From JAAZMI01 sp050942615 (GTDB taxonomy: Bacteria > Bacillota > Dethiobacteria > DTU022 > UBA8154), in contig JBMNNQ010000001.1 of NCBI GenBank assembly GCA_050942615.1, forward strand, positions 1 to 64,000: a stretch of DNA of 64,000 nucleotides, in the 5' to 3' direction. A program made the translations under genes and the position numbers. Each line of letters opens with the position of its first letter. Position 1 is the stretch's first letter. This document shows positions 49,699-59,973 of this stretch, piece by piece. The notes beneath the pieces were generated by a model. It did not search any database and was not told where the DNA came from. It worked only from the letters and a program-made list of their open reading frames with translations.

Positions 49699-50574
49699 TT
49701 AAAGCCCGCGTAAATATTCCGGCCGCAGACTGCCGGTATCTCTTTGTTGATATACTGCGTCCAGGGCTTGCAGCAGTGCTTTTTTGTCCCGGGGCAGGGT
49801 GCCCTTCAGGGGCAGGTAATTGGAGGCATGGTTACAGCGGAAAACACAGTTGGAAAGCGCCAACGGTTCCAACATCAGCCTGATTTCATGCAGCATTTCC
49901 AGCGGTGCCAGCACTGCAAACTGTCCCCTTTCCACCCGTCTGGCCAGCGGTGTGTTCTGGCAAACCATCAGGGTTAGCAGGCCCAAATATTCGGGATCGA
50001 TCTCATTTAAAAGGGTAGCTGTATCATGCGCATGGGCAGCCATCTTTTCATAACCGCCCAGGCCGTTGATAACGGTCACAGAAAGCGTCAGGCCCGCCTT
50101 CCGGGCGCGCTGCCCGGCCTTGCTAACCTCTTCCCGCGTGGCTCCCTTGCGGATCCAGGCTAAGAGTTCTTCATTTCCTGTTTCCACACCCATGTAGACA
50201 ATGCCCATCCCCGCCTTTTTCAAGGCTTCCAATTCCCGGGGCTCTTTATGCAAAAGATCCTGGGGCGTAGCATAAACACTGACCCGTTCCAGCTGGGGAA
50301 AGGTTTTGTAAAGCTTGTTCAAAATGGCCAGTAACTTGGGGGCATCCATGGCCATGGCATTGCCATCAGCCAAAAATACCCGTCTGATGTTTCGGTAATA
50401 ACCGGCGGCACTGTCTATGTCTTCAAAAATATCCTGTAAATCCCTCTCGCGGTATTTTTTATCCTTAAAAGTGATACAGAATATGCATTTATTGTGAGAA
50501 CAGCCAATTGTCGCCTGCAAAATTAAACTCCCGGCTTCACTGGGTGGACGATATATTGCACCTTCGTAACGCAC
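49699..50574 (-). CDS. Radical SAM protein, unknown substrate
   Basis: The roughly 291-residue protein binds a [4Fe-4S] cluster through CSHNKCIFC (CxxxCxxC-like spacing) and has the SAM-binding ADGNAMAMDAPKL and GVETGNEELLAWIRKGATREE segments of the Elp3/coproporphyrinogen-like radical SAM fold. I place the start at GTG 50574 (MRYEGAIYRPPSEAGSLILQ), 9 bases after AGGGGGT; a TTG at 50598 is also open. Nothing in the context (addA upstream, sigK downstream) reveals the substrate. Confidence 0.87.
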   Translation of the reverse strand: MRYEGAIYRPPSEAGSLILQATIGCSHNKCIFCITFKDKKYRERDLQDIFEDIDSAAGYYRNIRRVFLADGNAMAMDAPKLLAILNKLYKTFPQLERVSVYATPQDLLHKEPRELEALKKAGMGIVYMGVETGNEELLAWIRKGATREEVSKAGQRARKAGLTLSVTVINGLGGYEKMAAHAHDTATLLNEIDPEYLGLLTLMVCQNTPLARRVERGQFAVLAPLEMLHEIRLMLEPLALSNCVFRCNHASNYLPLKGTLPRDKKALLQALDAVYQQRDTGSLRPEYLRGL

Positions 50575-50597
50575 TAAGCTTAAACCCCCTTCAGGCA

Positions 50598-50660
50598 AAA
50601 AGCTGCCAAATCCATTTATAATATTATATCACAAATTTTACAAAATGTTAGGCAGCTTTT
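50598..50660 (-). promoter_or_regulatory. Promoter of the radical SAM gene inside a 10-bp inverted repeat
   Basis: AAAAGCTGCC (50598-50607) and GGCAGCTTTT (50651-50660) form a perfect inverted repeat that encloses 43 A/T-rich bases. Within it the minus strand has TTGTAA, 17 bases, TATAAA, a plausible sigma-A promoter. On the minus strand the structure ends in TTTTTG, so it could also end addA transcripts. Confidence 0.5.
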
Positions 50661-50767
50661 AAAACCGCCCATTTACCTTGTCAGCGGTCCTTTGGAAACC
50701 GGCATTAGCCAGGCCGCCCGTTTCATCCGCCAGGTGCCCGGGGAACAGTAGGGCCTGCGGTTGGGAT

Positions 50768-53700
50768 TTAAAGGCTGCCGTCCACGGCAACAACCTTGGG
50801 GCCCCGGAAAAAATAAAGATACTTCCCCTTGATTTTTTCTTTCCAGATTGTCTCCAGGGCCTGTGTATAATATTTCATCTGCAGCCGGTAACGTTTTTGG
50901 AGTTCTTCTGCTGTCAGGCCGGCAATATAATCAGTTTTGTAATCGATCAGCAGCAGCCCGTCCTTTTCCCAGGCTAGGCAGTCAATTACGCCCTGGATGA
51001 GCACCGGCTCCTGTAAGGGCAGTAAGCTCCCAGGATCCACACCGGTTTCATTGCCGGGCGGGCCGGGATATACTTCGGACGCCGGCAGCGCCAGGCTGAA
51101 GGGTATCTCCCGCCGGATACGGGTTGCCTGCAATACCCTTTTCCCCAGCGCGGTGTAAAAAAATGCTGCGATGGCCGCCGGATCGACGGTTTCCTTTTCT
51201 TCCCCGGTCAGGTAGCCTTGTGCGACCATTTCTTTTAACTGCCGGGAGACATTTGCTTCGTCCGGAAAGGGTTTGAATTTCAGGTGCTGCATCACCGTGT
51301 GATAAGCTGTACCCCGTTCCGTGGCGGTCAGCCTGCTTTCTCCTAAAAAACGCGGGTTCGGCCCCCCGGCAAAAGCGGGTTCCAGCCAAGGCGCGGTCTG
51401 GGCATTTTCCCCCTCCAGGCCGGCAGCAAAAAGTTTTTGCAGTTCAGAAACAGAAACCTTGACAAAAGAGGACTCTGCTGTGCGGTGGGGGTAGCGCCAC
51501 GCAAGACGCCGGTCAACTTCCCCGGCCCAGCGGCTGCTGCCTGCAGCAACTGTTTCCAGGCGGGCAACTTTTGCAGCAAGGTCTGTCTGTTGTGCACTGT
51601 CCAAAACCCTTTCCGCCGGTTCTGTTGCCGCTGTTACTTCCCGGGCGGCAATGACCTTCACGTTCCAGGCAGCAGGTTCTTCTTCTGTCAGGCAGGGAAC
51701 ACTGCCCGGCTCTTTTAGCATGGCCCGCAGCGGGGATGCCCCGGGGTGCCGCAGTAAGGCCGGCCCCAACCAGTCCAGGCATCTCTTGGCCCGGCGGCGT
51801 TCATAGGCCGGCAGGAGCAGCTCCCCGGCAGAAGCACATTCTGCCCAGCGTTGCACCTCCCCGGCCAGGTTATTGACAGTCGCCACCAGGAAAAGTTTTT
51901 CCTGGGCCCGCGTTAAAGCTACATATAGAATGCGCAGTTCTTCAGCCAGCAGTTCCAGGTCCAGCCGGTTGTTTATCGCCAGCCAGGGCAGGGTGGGATA
52001 GATCTGGCGCGACGCAGTATCGATATACTTGGGGCCAAAACCCAGCTTTTTATGTAAAAGAAAGTTCTGCCTGAGGTCCTGCCGGTTAAACTGTTTGGCC
52101 AGCCCGGCCACAAAGACGATCGGAAATTCAAGCCCCTTGCTTTTATGCACAGTGATAATGCGCACAACATCCTCCTGTTCACCCAACGCCCGGGCCACCC
52201 CTAAATCACCGCCCTGTTCCTGCAGCCGTTCAATGAACCGCAGGAAGCGGAACAGACCCCTGAAAGAAGTGGCTTCATACTGGCGGGCGCGATCATACAG
52301 GGCCCGCAGGTTGGCCTGGCGCTGGTTTCCCCCGGGCATACCGCCGGCCAAGTCATAATAGCCGGTATCCCTGTAGATCTGCCAGATTAACCCGGCCAGG
52401 GAACCTTCCCGGGCCTCTTCTCGCCAGCGCAGCAGGTTTTCCCTGAAAAGGGCCAGGTGCGCAAACAGCGCCGGTGCATGGTCATCTGCCTTCCGGGAAC
52501 AAAAAAACTGCAGGGCTTCGTAGTAATTTACCCCGGGGGCGGCAGCACGGATTTGGGCCAATTCTGTGGCGTCAAGCCCGACTAAAGGCGAACGCAGCAC
52601 GGCCGCCAGGGGAATCTCCTGGTAGGGGTTGTCGATGACCTTTAAAAGGGAAAGCATTACTTCAACCTCGGTCGCCGCAAAGTAACCTGTGCCCAGTTCG
52701 GCATAGGCGGGAATCCCGGCCCGGCGCAGCTCTTCCAGGATGGGGATGGCCCAGTGGCGTGCAGTGCGCAATAAGATTACAATATCCCGGCAGGCAGCCG
52801 GACGCATTTTTCCTGTTTCCCGTTCATAAATGGCGAAAGGTTTTTTACCGCTCGCCCCCAAAAGTTCTTTGATTTTGCCTGCCAGCAGGCGCCCTTCCAG
52901 CTCCGCCCGGTCCAGTTCTTCCTCCTCCCCCGTTTCTTCATCAAATTCCTTTTCACCCGGCGAAAAATTTCCGGCTTCCCCGGCTGTATCTGCTACCGGA
53001 ATTTCATTTTCCCCGCCTGTTGCCGTGCCGTTTCCATTTACACCGTTATCCTCAGCGGTGCGGGTAATAAAAATAGCTTCCAGCGCCCGGGGGTTGGAAA
53101 CAGTTTTTCCCTCTTCGGCAGTAGGGGGTTCAGCCGGGCAGGCAGCGGGATAGGCAGCACCGTAATGCAGCCAGGCCTCCCGGTCATAGGCCATCTCCCC
53201 GACAGCCTCGTCCATAATTTGACTGAAAAGAAAATTTACCCCCGCCAGGATCTCCCGCCGGCTGCGAAAATTATGCATCAGGGCCAGGCAGGTTCCCGGC
53301 AGGGTCCCTTTGTTATAGGCGTGGTATTTCTCTAAAAACAGCTCCGGTGCAGCCAGGCGAAAGCGGTAAATACTCTGCTTGACATCCCCGACCATAAAAG
53401 TATTTCCCCCCGGTTCCGGCCGGGAAGCCAAGGTTAAAATAGCCTCCTGGACCGGGTTAATATCCTGGTACTCATCGATCAGCACCTCGGCAAACTGTGC
53501 CCGGTATTGCAGAGCTGCTGCCGAGGGTAAAAGGCTGCCGGCGGTGCTTTCCGGGCAGCTTAGAATTTCCAGGGCATAATGTTCCAGATCGTTAAAATCA
53601 AGGGCGCCTTTTTCCGCCTTGGCCCGGCGATAGCGCCGGGCAAAGTCCTCCACAATTTCCACCAAAAAATGGTACAGGGGTGCCAGCGAACCAAGTTCTG

Positions 53701-54727
53701 CCGCCTGTTCCGCCAGCGGGCGCTGAAAAAGTGTTTCTTTCAGTTTCTGCAGCTCTTCCTTGCATGCGTTGCGCTTTTGTTGCACACTTTCGATTAAAAA
53801 CTGGCTGTAGTTTTCGCCGCGGCAGGGTTTCAACCGCGCAAAAACCGGCCGCTGCAGCGCTGCGTAAAGCTCTGTCCAGGAGCGCTGTGCCGCATTTTCG
53901 ATCTGCTGCAAGGCAGACAGTTCTGTCTGCAGGTTGGCGAGATAGGGCGCCGGGCCCTCCGGCCTGCCGGCCAGCGCCAAGGCCTCCTGCAGACGGCCTG
54001 CCAGGCCTGCTGTTGCCTGCCGGCAGTGCAGCAGCATTTCTCCGGCCCAGGGGGTCTGCTCCAATTCTGCAGCCCCCTCCACTGCAAAAGCGGCGGCCTG
54101 TTCCTGCAGCCACAGATCTGGCTGCCGGTGGCTGCGGGAAAAGCTGTAGAGGCGCAACAGCAACGCAGACAGGGCCTCATCCCCGCGGTGGCTGCTGTAC
54201 ATGTCCACCAGGCGGTAAAAAAGGCTATCGGCTTCTTCCCGATCATAATAGGTTTCCAGTACTTCCTCTATAACTTCCTGCTGCAGGAGTGCAGCTTCTG
54301 TTTCTTCCAGAATGCGGCAGGAGGGATCAAGATCCCGCAGGTAATAGTAGCGCTTAATCACCTGCAAACAGAAAGAATGGACGGTGCTGATCGCCGCTTT
54401 GTTCAGAAGTAAAAGCTGGCGGCGTAAAAAAACCTGGCGCGGGTTTTTCTGCAGGGCCTTTTCCAAGGCGGCAGCAAGGCGCTGTTTCATTTCCGCAGCG
54501 GCGGCTTTAGTGAAGGTGACCACCAATAACCGGTCGATCTCCACCGGATTTTCCCGGTCCATAATGTGCTGCAGAATCCGTTCCACGAGCACGCTGGTTT
54601 TACCTGAGCCGGCCCCGGCGGTGACCAGCACATTTCCCCCCCGGCAGGTAATGGCCTGCCATTGTTTGTCCGTCCAGTTGCTGCCCGCCGGTTTTGGCTG
54701 CCGGTTTTTATTTTTCCCGTTCTGCAC
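50768..54727 (-). CDS. addA: AddA helicase/nuclease subunit
   Basis: AddA is the 3'-5' helicase and nuclease subunit of AddAB, the Firmicute RecBCD counterpart for double-strand break processing. The 1319-residue protein is a UvrD-type helicase with Walker A VTAGAGSGKTSVLVERIL, motif II VLIDEYQDINPVQEAIL, the motif III/IV region GDVKQSIYRFRLAAPELF, motif V VRIITVHKSKGLEFPIVF, motif VI LYVALTRAQEKLFLV and a C-terminal RecB nuclease domain with LLLIDYKTDYI. A variable acidic, Gly/Asn-rich insertion lies around residues 540-610. Its start overlaps the addB stop by 20 bases. It is slightly longer than the family norm (~1230). Confidence 0.96.
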   Translation of the reverse strand: MQNGKNKNRQPKPAGSNWTDKQWQAITCRGGNVLVTAGAGSGKTSVLVERILQHIMDRENPVEIDRLLVVTFTKAAAAEMKQRLAAALEKALQKNPRQVFLRRQLLLLNKAAISTVHSFCLQVIKRYYYLRDLDPSCRILEETEAALLQQEVIEEVLETYYDREEADSLFYRLVDMYSSHRGDEALSALLLRLYSFSRSHRQPDLWLQEQAAAFAVEGAAELEQTPWAGEMLLHCRQATAGLAGRLQEALALAGRPEGPAPYLANLQTELSALQQIENAAQRSWTELYAALQRPVFARLKPCRGENYSQFLIESVQQKRNACKEELQKLKETLFQRPLAEQAAELGSLAPLYHFLVEIVEDFARRYRRAKAEKGALDFNDLEHYALEILSCPESTAGSLLPSAAALQYRAQFAEVLIDEYQDINPVQEAILTLASRPEPGGNTFMVGDVKQSIYRFRLAAPELFLEKYHAYNKGTLPGTCLALMHNFRSRREILAGVNFLFSQIMDEAVGEMAYDREAWLHYGAAYPAACPAEPPTAEEGKTVSNPRALEAIFITRTAEDNGVNGNGTATGGENEIPVADTAGEAGNFSPGEKEFDEETGEEEELDRAELEGRLLAGKIKELLGASGKKPFAIYERETGKMRPAACRDIVILLRTARHWAIPILEELRRAGIPAYAELGTGYFAATEVEVMLSLLKVIDNPYQEIPLAAVLRSPLVGLDATELAQIRAAAPGVNYYEALQFFCSRKADDHAPALFAHLALFRENLLRWREEAREGSLAGLIWQIYRDTGYYDLAGGMPGGNQRQANLRALYDRARQYEATSFRGLFRFLRFIERLQEQGGDLGVARALGEQEDVVRIITVHKSKGLEFPIVFVAGLAKQFNRQDLRQNFLLHKKLGFGPKYIDTASRQIYPTLPWLAINNRLDLELLAEELRILYVALTRAQEKLFLVATVNNLAGEVQRWAECASAGELLLPAYERRRAKRCLDWLGPALLRHPGASPLRAMLKEPGSVPCLTEEEPAAWNVKVIAAREVTAATEPAERVLDSAQQTDLAAKVARLETVAAGSSRWAGEVDRRLAWRYPHRTAESSFVKVSVSELQKLFAAGLEGENAQTAPWLEPAFAGGPNPRFLGESRLTATERGTAYHTVMQHLKFKPFPDEANVSRQLKEMVAQGYLTGEEKETVDPAAIAAFFYTALGKRVLQATRIRREIPFSLALPASEVYPGPPGNETGVDPGSLLPLQEPVLIQGVIDCLAWEKDGLLLIDYKTDYIAGLTAEELQKRYRLQMKYYTQALETIWKEKIKGKYLYFFRGPKVVAVDGSL

Positions 54728-57700
54728 CCTGTTCCCCTCCTCCCTGTTCTTTTTCTTGGTCGTCTTTTTTTACGGAAGCCCCGGCTAGTTCAGACCAGAT
54801 TTTGGCCGCCGGTTCGTTTGTAAAGATACGAAAATCATTTTCCTGCAGCGCCAAATCAAACTGGCAGATGGCCCGGTGGGGACAATAGGTGCAGGCTGTA
54901 TTTTTTCCCAGGCGGTAAGGGGCAATGGCCACTTCGCCCCCGGTGATGGCCTCTGCCGTTGTTTTCAGCAGCCGGCGCAGGTAGTCCCGCAGCAGGGCAT
55001 AGTGTTCTGCCTGAAAAATTGCTGAATTGCGGTAAAAACCGCCCTTTTTATTTAGTCCCACCGGGATAAATGCTGAATGCCCTGTCTGCAGAGAGCTGTC
55101 CATCAAACGGGCCACCTCTGTATCTTGCAGGATGAGGCCCTTCATCTTATATGCTTTACGGATTTCTTTTTCAACTGCCGGCGGTGACAAGGGATGCGGC
55201 GTGCTGATCAGGGGGGCGTGCACCCGAAAATAAAGGATGCCGCCCGGCAGGGCCTCTACCTGCAGCCATTCCGGGGTAGAATGCAATACCACATCCAAAT
55301 AGGTAAACAGCTGCAGGGCCAGCCCGTGATAGACCTCTGCTAAATGAAGCCCGGTTGGCCCTGTTTTATAGTCAAGGATGCGTATGTAGGCCCGGCCCCC
55401 CCGATCAAAAGCCAAGTCCACACGGTCGATGCGTCCGCTCAGCTCCATCCGGCGGCCCGCAGACAGCTTCAGGTTTATTCCGGGCAGGGTTCCCCCGCTG
55501 CCAAAGGAAAGCTCTGCCCCCACGGGTTTAAAACTGCTGCACCGATCCTGTTCTCCCAAGATCAGGGCGGCCTCACCCACCGTCTCTTTAAGTTTCCCGG
55601 CCAGGTAACGGTAGCGTTCGGAACTAAAAAGGATCCTTTGCTGCAGTTTGGGCATCAGTTGTTCAACCTCTGTTTCCACCAACTGCAGGCACTCCTCCTT
55701 GCTGAGTTCTCCCCAGGTGAGGTTTTGTTTCTGTAAAGAAAGGGTGAAATTGCGCAGGACTGCGTGAAAGAATCGCCCGACATCCGGTGCCTCCAGGCGG
55801 TAAACCTGCCGTTCCCGCAGGCGCAGGCCATAGGTTACAAAATGAGCAAAAGGGCAGGCCCGGAACAGCTCCAGGCGGGATATACTGGCCTGCAGCGCTG
55901 CCCCGTAAAGCTGCAGGCCGGCAGTAGCGTGCAGCGGTTTTTCCCTGTTCTGATAAAATATTCCGCCCAGCAGCCTGCTTGCCCCGGCATGCCAGGATTT
56001 TTCAGCAGCATACCAGTTGTAAACAGCCCACCAGAAAGGGTGCAGGGCCGCCCCCTTTTGCCACCGGCTAAGCTGTACCGCCAAGTGCGAAAGTGCCCGG
56101 CGGGGATGGGCCAAAAAGGGCAGTAAAGCAGTGGCGGGGTATTCCAAGCCGCCTGTGGTCTCTTCAACCCCCCCGGGGCAGGGTTCCAGGGCCAGGGATT
56201 CCTCCGGCAAAGACGGGAACAGCTCCTGGAAATGTGCAATTAGCAAAGAGGGCAGCAGCGCCCGGCCCTCCTCATCGGCCAGGGGATAGCTGACCCAGAG
56301 GCCGTCCGTAGCCTGGGTCAGTGCCCTGTAGATAAAGAACTGCCCGTCCAAAAGGCGGCGTCGCCCCCCGGCGGCCAGTTCCAGCCCCCAACGGCCGGCG
56401 ATCTCCCGTTCTTCATCAGAAAAAATGCCGTCCTCCGGAGGAGGGGCGGGCAGCAAGCCCTCATTGGCCCCTAAAAGGAAAACAAATTTTACCGGACCGG
56501 GCCTGCTGCGCTCCAAATCCCCCACAAAGACCTGGTCCAGGGAAGGCGGCACCAGGGTCAGTCGCAGGTTTTCCAGCCCCGTTTCCACGAGGCGTGCGTA
56601 AAGGGATACAGTTATCCTTTCTTCACCCATAATTTCCACCAGCTGATCAAAAAGGTCGATTACCCCTTTGTAAACCTGCAGGTGGGCACGGGCCTTCTCC
56701 GGGTTTCCCCTTTCCAGGGCCTGCTTGCTCCAAAACTCCAGGCGCTCCCAGGCACCGGTTTCCATTAAAAGTTCATAGAGGGCGGTTGTCTTCCCTTTAA
56801 CCGTGGGCGAGGTTTTAAACTTTTCTTCCAGGCGCAGCAGCGGCCTGCTAAGTTTTTCCCGCGTGGTCTGCAGCAGTTGCAGATATGCTGCCTCTGCCTT
56901 CCCGGGCGCCTCCCCCGCCCGTTCTTCCACAGCATCTATGGTATCGCGTCCCCAAAATCCCCAGGGCGCCTCTGCGCGCCAGAGCCCCCCCTGTATGCCG
57001 AAGGCCAGCACATAATTTTCCAACTGGTCTGTTCTTTCCCGCCACTTTTGCTGCACCGCCTCATCCCCGGCTGAAGGGAAAAGAAATTCCGTTTTAAAAC
57101 AGCGGAAAACAGCGCTGTAACGCCAGTTGCGGTTGATAATCTCCAGGGCGGAACGCATAAATTCAACAAGCGGGTGGTGTAAAACAGTGCGCTTTTGATC
57201 AAGAAAAAAAGGAATATCGTAGTCGCCAAAAGTGGTGGCGATCATGTCCCGGTAGTTGTCCAGGCCGCTGCTGATGACAGCCATGTCCCGCCAGCGGTAA
57301 CCCCCGTCCCGGCAGCGCCGGATCATCTCCCGGGCCAGGGACTCCACTTCACAGCGGCGGTTGGGGGCGGCTGCTAAATATAGGGAATCCGGTTGTTCCC
57401 GGTAAGCCTTTTCCGGATAACGAAACAGGTTTCGTTCCAAATGGGCCAGCGCGGGGTGATCGTTAAAACGGGAGTAGTGGCGATCTTTAAGGAAAATTTT
57501 CTTTACGGGGATGCGGGAATCCAGGGCCTGCTGCAGCAACTTCCGGCAGGTCAGGGCTGCAGGGTAAAAAGGATCGAGCTCGTCCAACTCCTCGCCGGGC
57601 AAAACCTCACGATCAAGACAAAGCGAAACCGTCACCGCCCGGGAAATGCTTAACAATGCTGCCAACACGCTATGTTCCTGGTTGCTAAAGTGTGCAAAAC

Positions 57701-58325
57701 CATCTACCCAGAGCGCAGCCCCTTTTAAAAGAGAGGAACGTGCAGCCTGTGCAGCCAGTAAATCCAGATAGTCTTCAGCATCCCAGTACTGAGCGCCCAT
57801 TTCTTTAGCGGCTGTTTCCAGGATGAAAAGCAGGTCGCCAACTTTTTCCTTAAATAAAACCGGCAGTTTTCCCCCGGCCCGGATGCGCTGTTCATAGGTT
57901 TGCCTGAACTGTGCAACGGTAATGCCGGCACGCTTCAGCTCGTTGGCTACCTCCACAAGGTTTTCTAGCACCCCGCCCTGTTCCCCGGCATGCTTGAAAA
58001 CCCGCAGTGCAGAGCGGTGTTTTTCCAGCACCTTGCGCAAAACCATACTTTTGCCCAGGTCATCAATAAAAAGACGGTTGCCCCCGCCAACCTCCTGCAG
58101 CACTTTCCAGGCCAGGCGGCGAAAGCTGAGCACCTGCGCCCGCATGGCCCCGCCCAACCCGGAGGCGGCAAACAGGGCATATTCCGCCTGAAAAGTGGCC
58201 TGTTCAGGCACGATGTATAAAAGCGGGTAACCCGCCTGGCTTTTCCTTAATGCCGCAATAATTTCCTGCCGGCAAAGCCTGCTCTTGCCCATCCCGGCCC
58301 GGCCGTAAACAAGCCGCAGACCCAT
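54708..58325 (-). CDS. addB: AddB helicase-like/nuclease subunit
   Basis: AddB is the second AddAB subunit; it recognises Chi and carries a nuclease. The 1205-residue protein has a Walker A at the very start (GRAGMGKSRLCRQEI), degenerate helicase motifs, and a C-terminal nuclease domain (YIRILDYKTGPTG). An iron-sulfur cluster is formed by a Cys in FRACPFAHFVTYG and the distal CTYCPHRAIC. AddB and AddA overlap, which is standard. A GGAGG site precedes the ATG. Codon use is GC-richer than in the sporulation genes. Confidence 0.95.
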   Translation of the reverse strand: MGLRLVYGRAGMGKSRLCRQEIIAALRKSQAGYPLLYIVPEQATFQAEYALFAASGLGGAMRAQVLSFRRLAWKVLQEVGGGNRLFIDDLGKSMVLRKVLEKHRSALRVFKHAGEQGGVLENLVEVANELKRAGITVAQFRQTYEQRIRAGGKLPVLFKEKVGDLLFILETAAKEMGAQYWDAEDYLDLLAAQAARSSLLKGAALWVDGFAHFSNQEHSVLAALLSISRAVTVSLCLDREVLPGEELDELDPFYPAALTCRKLLQQALDSRIPVKKIFLKDRHYSRFNDHPALAHLERNLFRYPEKAYREQPDSLYLAAAPNRRCEVESLAREMIRRCRDGGYRWRDMAVISSGLDNYRDMIATTFGDYDIPFFLDQKRTVLHHPLVEFMRSALEIINRNWRYSAVFRCFKTEFLFPSAGDEAVQQKWRERTDQLENYVLAFGIQGGLWRAEAPWGFWGRDTIDAVEERAGEAPGKAEAAYLQLLQTTREKLSRPLLRLEEKFKTSPTVKGKTTALYELLMETGAWERLEFWSKQALERGNPEKARAHLQVYKGVIDLFDQLVEIMGEERITVSLYARLVETGLENLRLTLVPPSLDQVFVGDLERSRPGPVKFVFLLGANEGLLPAPPPEDGIFSDEEREIAGRWGLELAAGGRRRLLDGQFFIYRALTQATDGLWVSYPLADEEGRALLPSLLIAHFQELFPSLPEESLALEPCPGGVEETTGGLEYPATALLPFLAHPRRALSHLAVQLSRWQKGAALHPFWWAVYNWYAAEKSWHAGASRLLGGIFYQNREKPLHATAGLQLYGAALQASISRLELFRACPFAHFVTYGLRLRERQVYRLEAPDVGRFFHAVLRNFTLSLQKQNLTWGELSKEECLQLVETEVEQLMPKLQQRILFSSERYRYLAGKLKETVGEAALILGEQDRCSSFKPVGAELSFGSGGTLPGINLKLSAGRRMELSGRIDRVDLAFDRGGRAYIRILDYKTGPTGLHLAEVYHGLALQLFTYLDVVLHSTPEWLQVEALPGGILYFRVHAPLISTPHPLSPPAVEKEIRKAYKMKGLILQDTEVARLMDSSLQTGHSAFIPVGLNKKGGFYRNSAIFQAEHYALLRDYLRRLLKTTAEAITGGEVAIAPYRLGKNTACTYCPHRAICQFDLALQENDFRIFTNEPAAKIWSELAGASVKKDDQEKEQGGGEQGAEREK

Positions 58326-58503
58326 AGGTATGTCCTCCTTTGACCGATTTTAAAGGGTGCTGAAAATTACCCGGCACCCCTGTTTGTGCTCAAACAGTGT
58401 TAACCATGATGAATGATGAAAATGCAGGCTGCAAGACAGTGCCCCTTTGGGTATGACATTTTCGTGTGAACAACACCTGCGGTTAATTTAAAATGCAGTT
58501 ATT

Positions 58504-59973
58504 TTACGAAGTCACAAAATGAAAATAAAAGGTTGTGCCCCGGCCGGGTTCGCTGCGCACTTCTATGGTGACGCCGTGTCTTGCAGCAATCTGTTTGGCA
58601 ATTGCCAGGCCCAACCCGGTACCGGTTTTATTTTCTTCCGATCGCTGCCGATGAAAACGCTCGAAAATATGGGGCAGTTCAGCAGGCGGTATGCCGGGGC
58701 CGTTATCATGGACAGAAAGTGTAAAGCCTTTTGCCGCTTGTTTTATTTGCAGGCCCACTGTTGCACCGGCCGGTGAAAACTTGATGGCGTTGTCTAATAC
58801 AATCATCAGCATCTGCCGCAGCCGGCCGTAGTCACCCTGCAGGGTAAAACCCCCGCCGTTTGTATCCAGTTCCTGTTTTAGTGCCACATTTTTTGCCTGG
58901 GCCCCGCGCCTCATGCCCCGCAAAGCATCGGCAGCTATTTCCGGCAGGTTAACCGCCTGCATATCCATTACAAAATCAGGGTTTTGCAGCCGCGCCAAAT
59001 TAAGCAGATCGGTAATCAGCCGTTCCAGGTAGATGCTCTCTGTCAGCATCTGCCGGTGATAATCGGCCACCGTATCCGGTTCCGAAACCACACCATCGTG
59101 CAGGGCCTCCAGCGAACCGCGGATAACAGTAACCGGCGTACGCAGTTCATGGGAAATATTAGCCACAAAATCCCGCCGCAGCTTTTCAAGCTTGGCGCTT
59201 TCCCGGGAAGCAAGGTCTAACTTTGCCGCCATCCTGTCCAGGGCGCCGGCCAGCTCGCCGATTTCGTCGTCCTGGGCCACACCGGTTGCAGCCCGGTAGT
59301 CACCGCCGCTAATTTTCAGGGCAGCAGTTTTCATTTTGCGCAGCGGTCTTGTAAAGTGCCGCGCCAAAATACCGGCGATGAAAAAGGAAACGACAATTGC
59401 CGTCCCCATGCTGAACAGCAAAATGAGCAGGCCGCTTCTGGTTGTCTGCCAAATACTTTCGATCTGTTCGTGCAACACCACAGCACCGGCGATTTCACCG
59501 CCGGGCAGGATAATGGGCGTCGCTACCGTAAGGGAAGGTTGGCCTAAAAACGCCCCGAAATTTTCACTAAATGTAGGGCGGCCGTCCAGCGCCGCCAAAA
59601 TGACATTTTCAGCCCCGGGCGGCAAGTCCTGGTAGGCGAGGCTTGCCTGCCCGTGACCGCGCTCAATCTGTTTTAAACTGAGATCGACAATCCACACATC
59701 GGCCTCGGTGAGATCGTTTAAAAACCGGAGATGACTGCCATAACCCCGGCCCCGGCCCATTTTACCGTGATTCGGCCCGTGTTCCGGGCTGTCCGTTTCC
59801 AGCCCGGCCAGAGAATGGGCAATGCGCCGGGCTTGATTTCCCAGTTCAGTTTTATGAAGATCCATGCTGTGGCGTGAAAAAAGGGAAAAAAATACGAGGC
59901 CGATCAGGAGTGAAAAGGTCAGCAGCGATCCTGAGAAATACAGCAGCAGGCGAAAATAAATTTTATTTTTCAC
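58504..59973 (-). CDS. Sensor histidine kinase (HAMP-HisKA-HATPase)
   Basis: The 489-residue membrane kinase has a first transmembrane helix (about 9-32), an extracytoplasmic sensor region (about 35-180), a second helix (about 182-203), HAMP (about 204-257), HisKA with phosphoacceptor His275 in FVANISHELRTPVTVIRG, and a HATPase with the N box MLIVLDNAIKFSP, G1 HDNGPGIP and G2 GTGLGLAIAKQIA. The sensor region has a His/Gly-rich patch (SPEHGPNHGKMGRGRGYGSH). It overlaps the response regulator stop by four bases. The signal is unknown. Confidence 0.95.
   Translation of the reverse strand: MKNKIYFRLLLYFSGSLLTFSLLIGLVFFSLFSRHSMDLHKTELGNQARRIAHSLAGLETDSPEHGPNHGKMGRGRGYGSHLRFLNDLTEADVWIVDLSLKQIERGHGQASLAYQDLPPGAENVILAALDGRPTFSENFGAFLGQPSLTVATPIILPGGEIAGAVVLHEQIESIWQTTRSGLLILLFSMGTAIVVSFFIAGILARHFTRPLRKMKTAALKISGGDYRAATGVAQDDEIGELAGALDRMAAKLDLASRESAKLEKLRRDFVANISHELRTPVTVIRGSLEALHDGVVSEPDTVADYHRQMLTESIYLERLITDLLNLARLQNPDFVMDMQAVNLPEIAADALRGMRRGAQAKNVALKQELDTNGGGFTLQGDYGRLRQMLMIVLDNAIKFSPAGATVGLQIKQAAKGFTLSVHDNGPGIPPAELPHIFERFHRQRSEENKTGTGLGLAIAKQIAARHGVTIEVRSEPGRGTTFYFHFVTS

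Noticed and set aside
53598..54273. Long open frames overlapping addA (for example 53680-54273 plus)
   Set aside because: They are shadows of the GC-rich addA coding frame; the low-complexity Pro/Arg/Ala composition is typical of wrong-frame translation.
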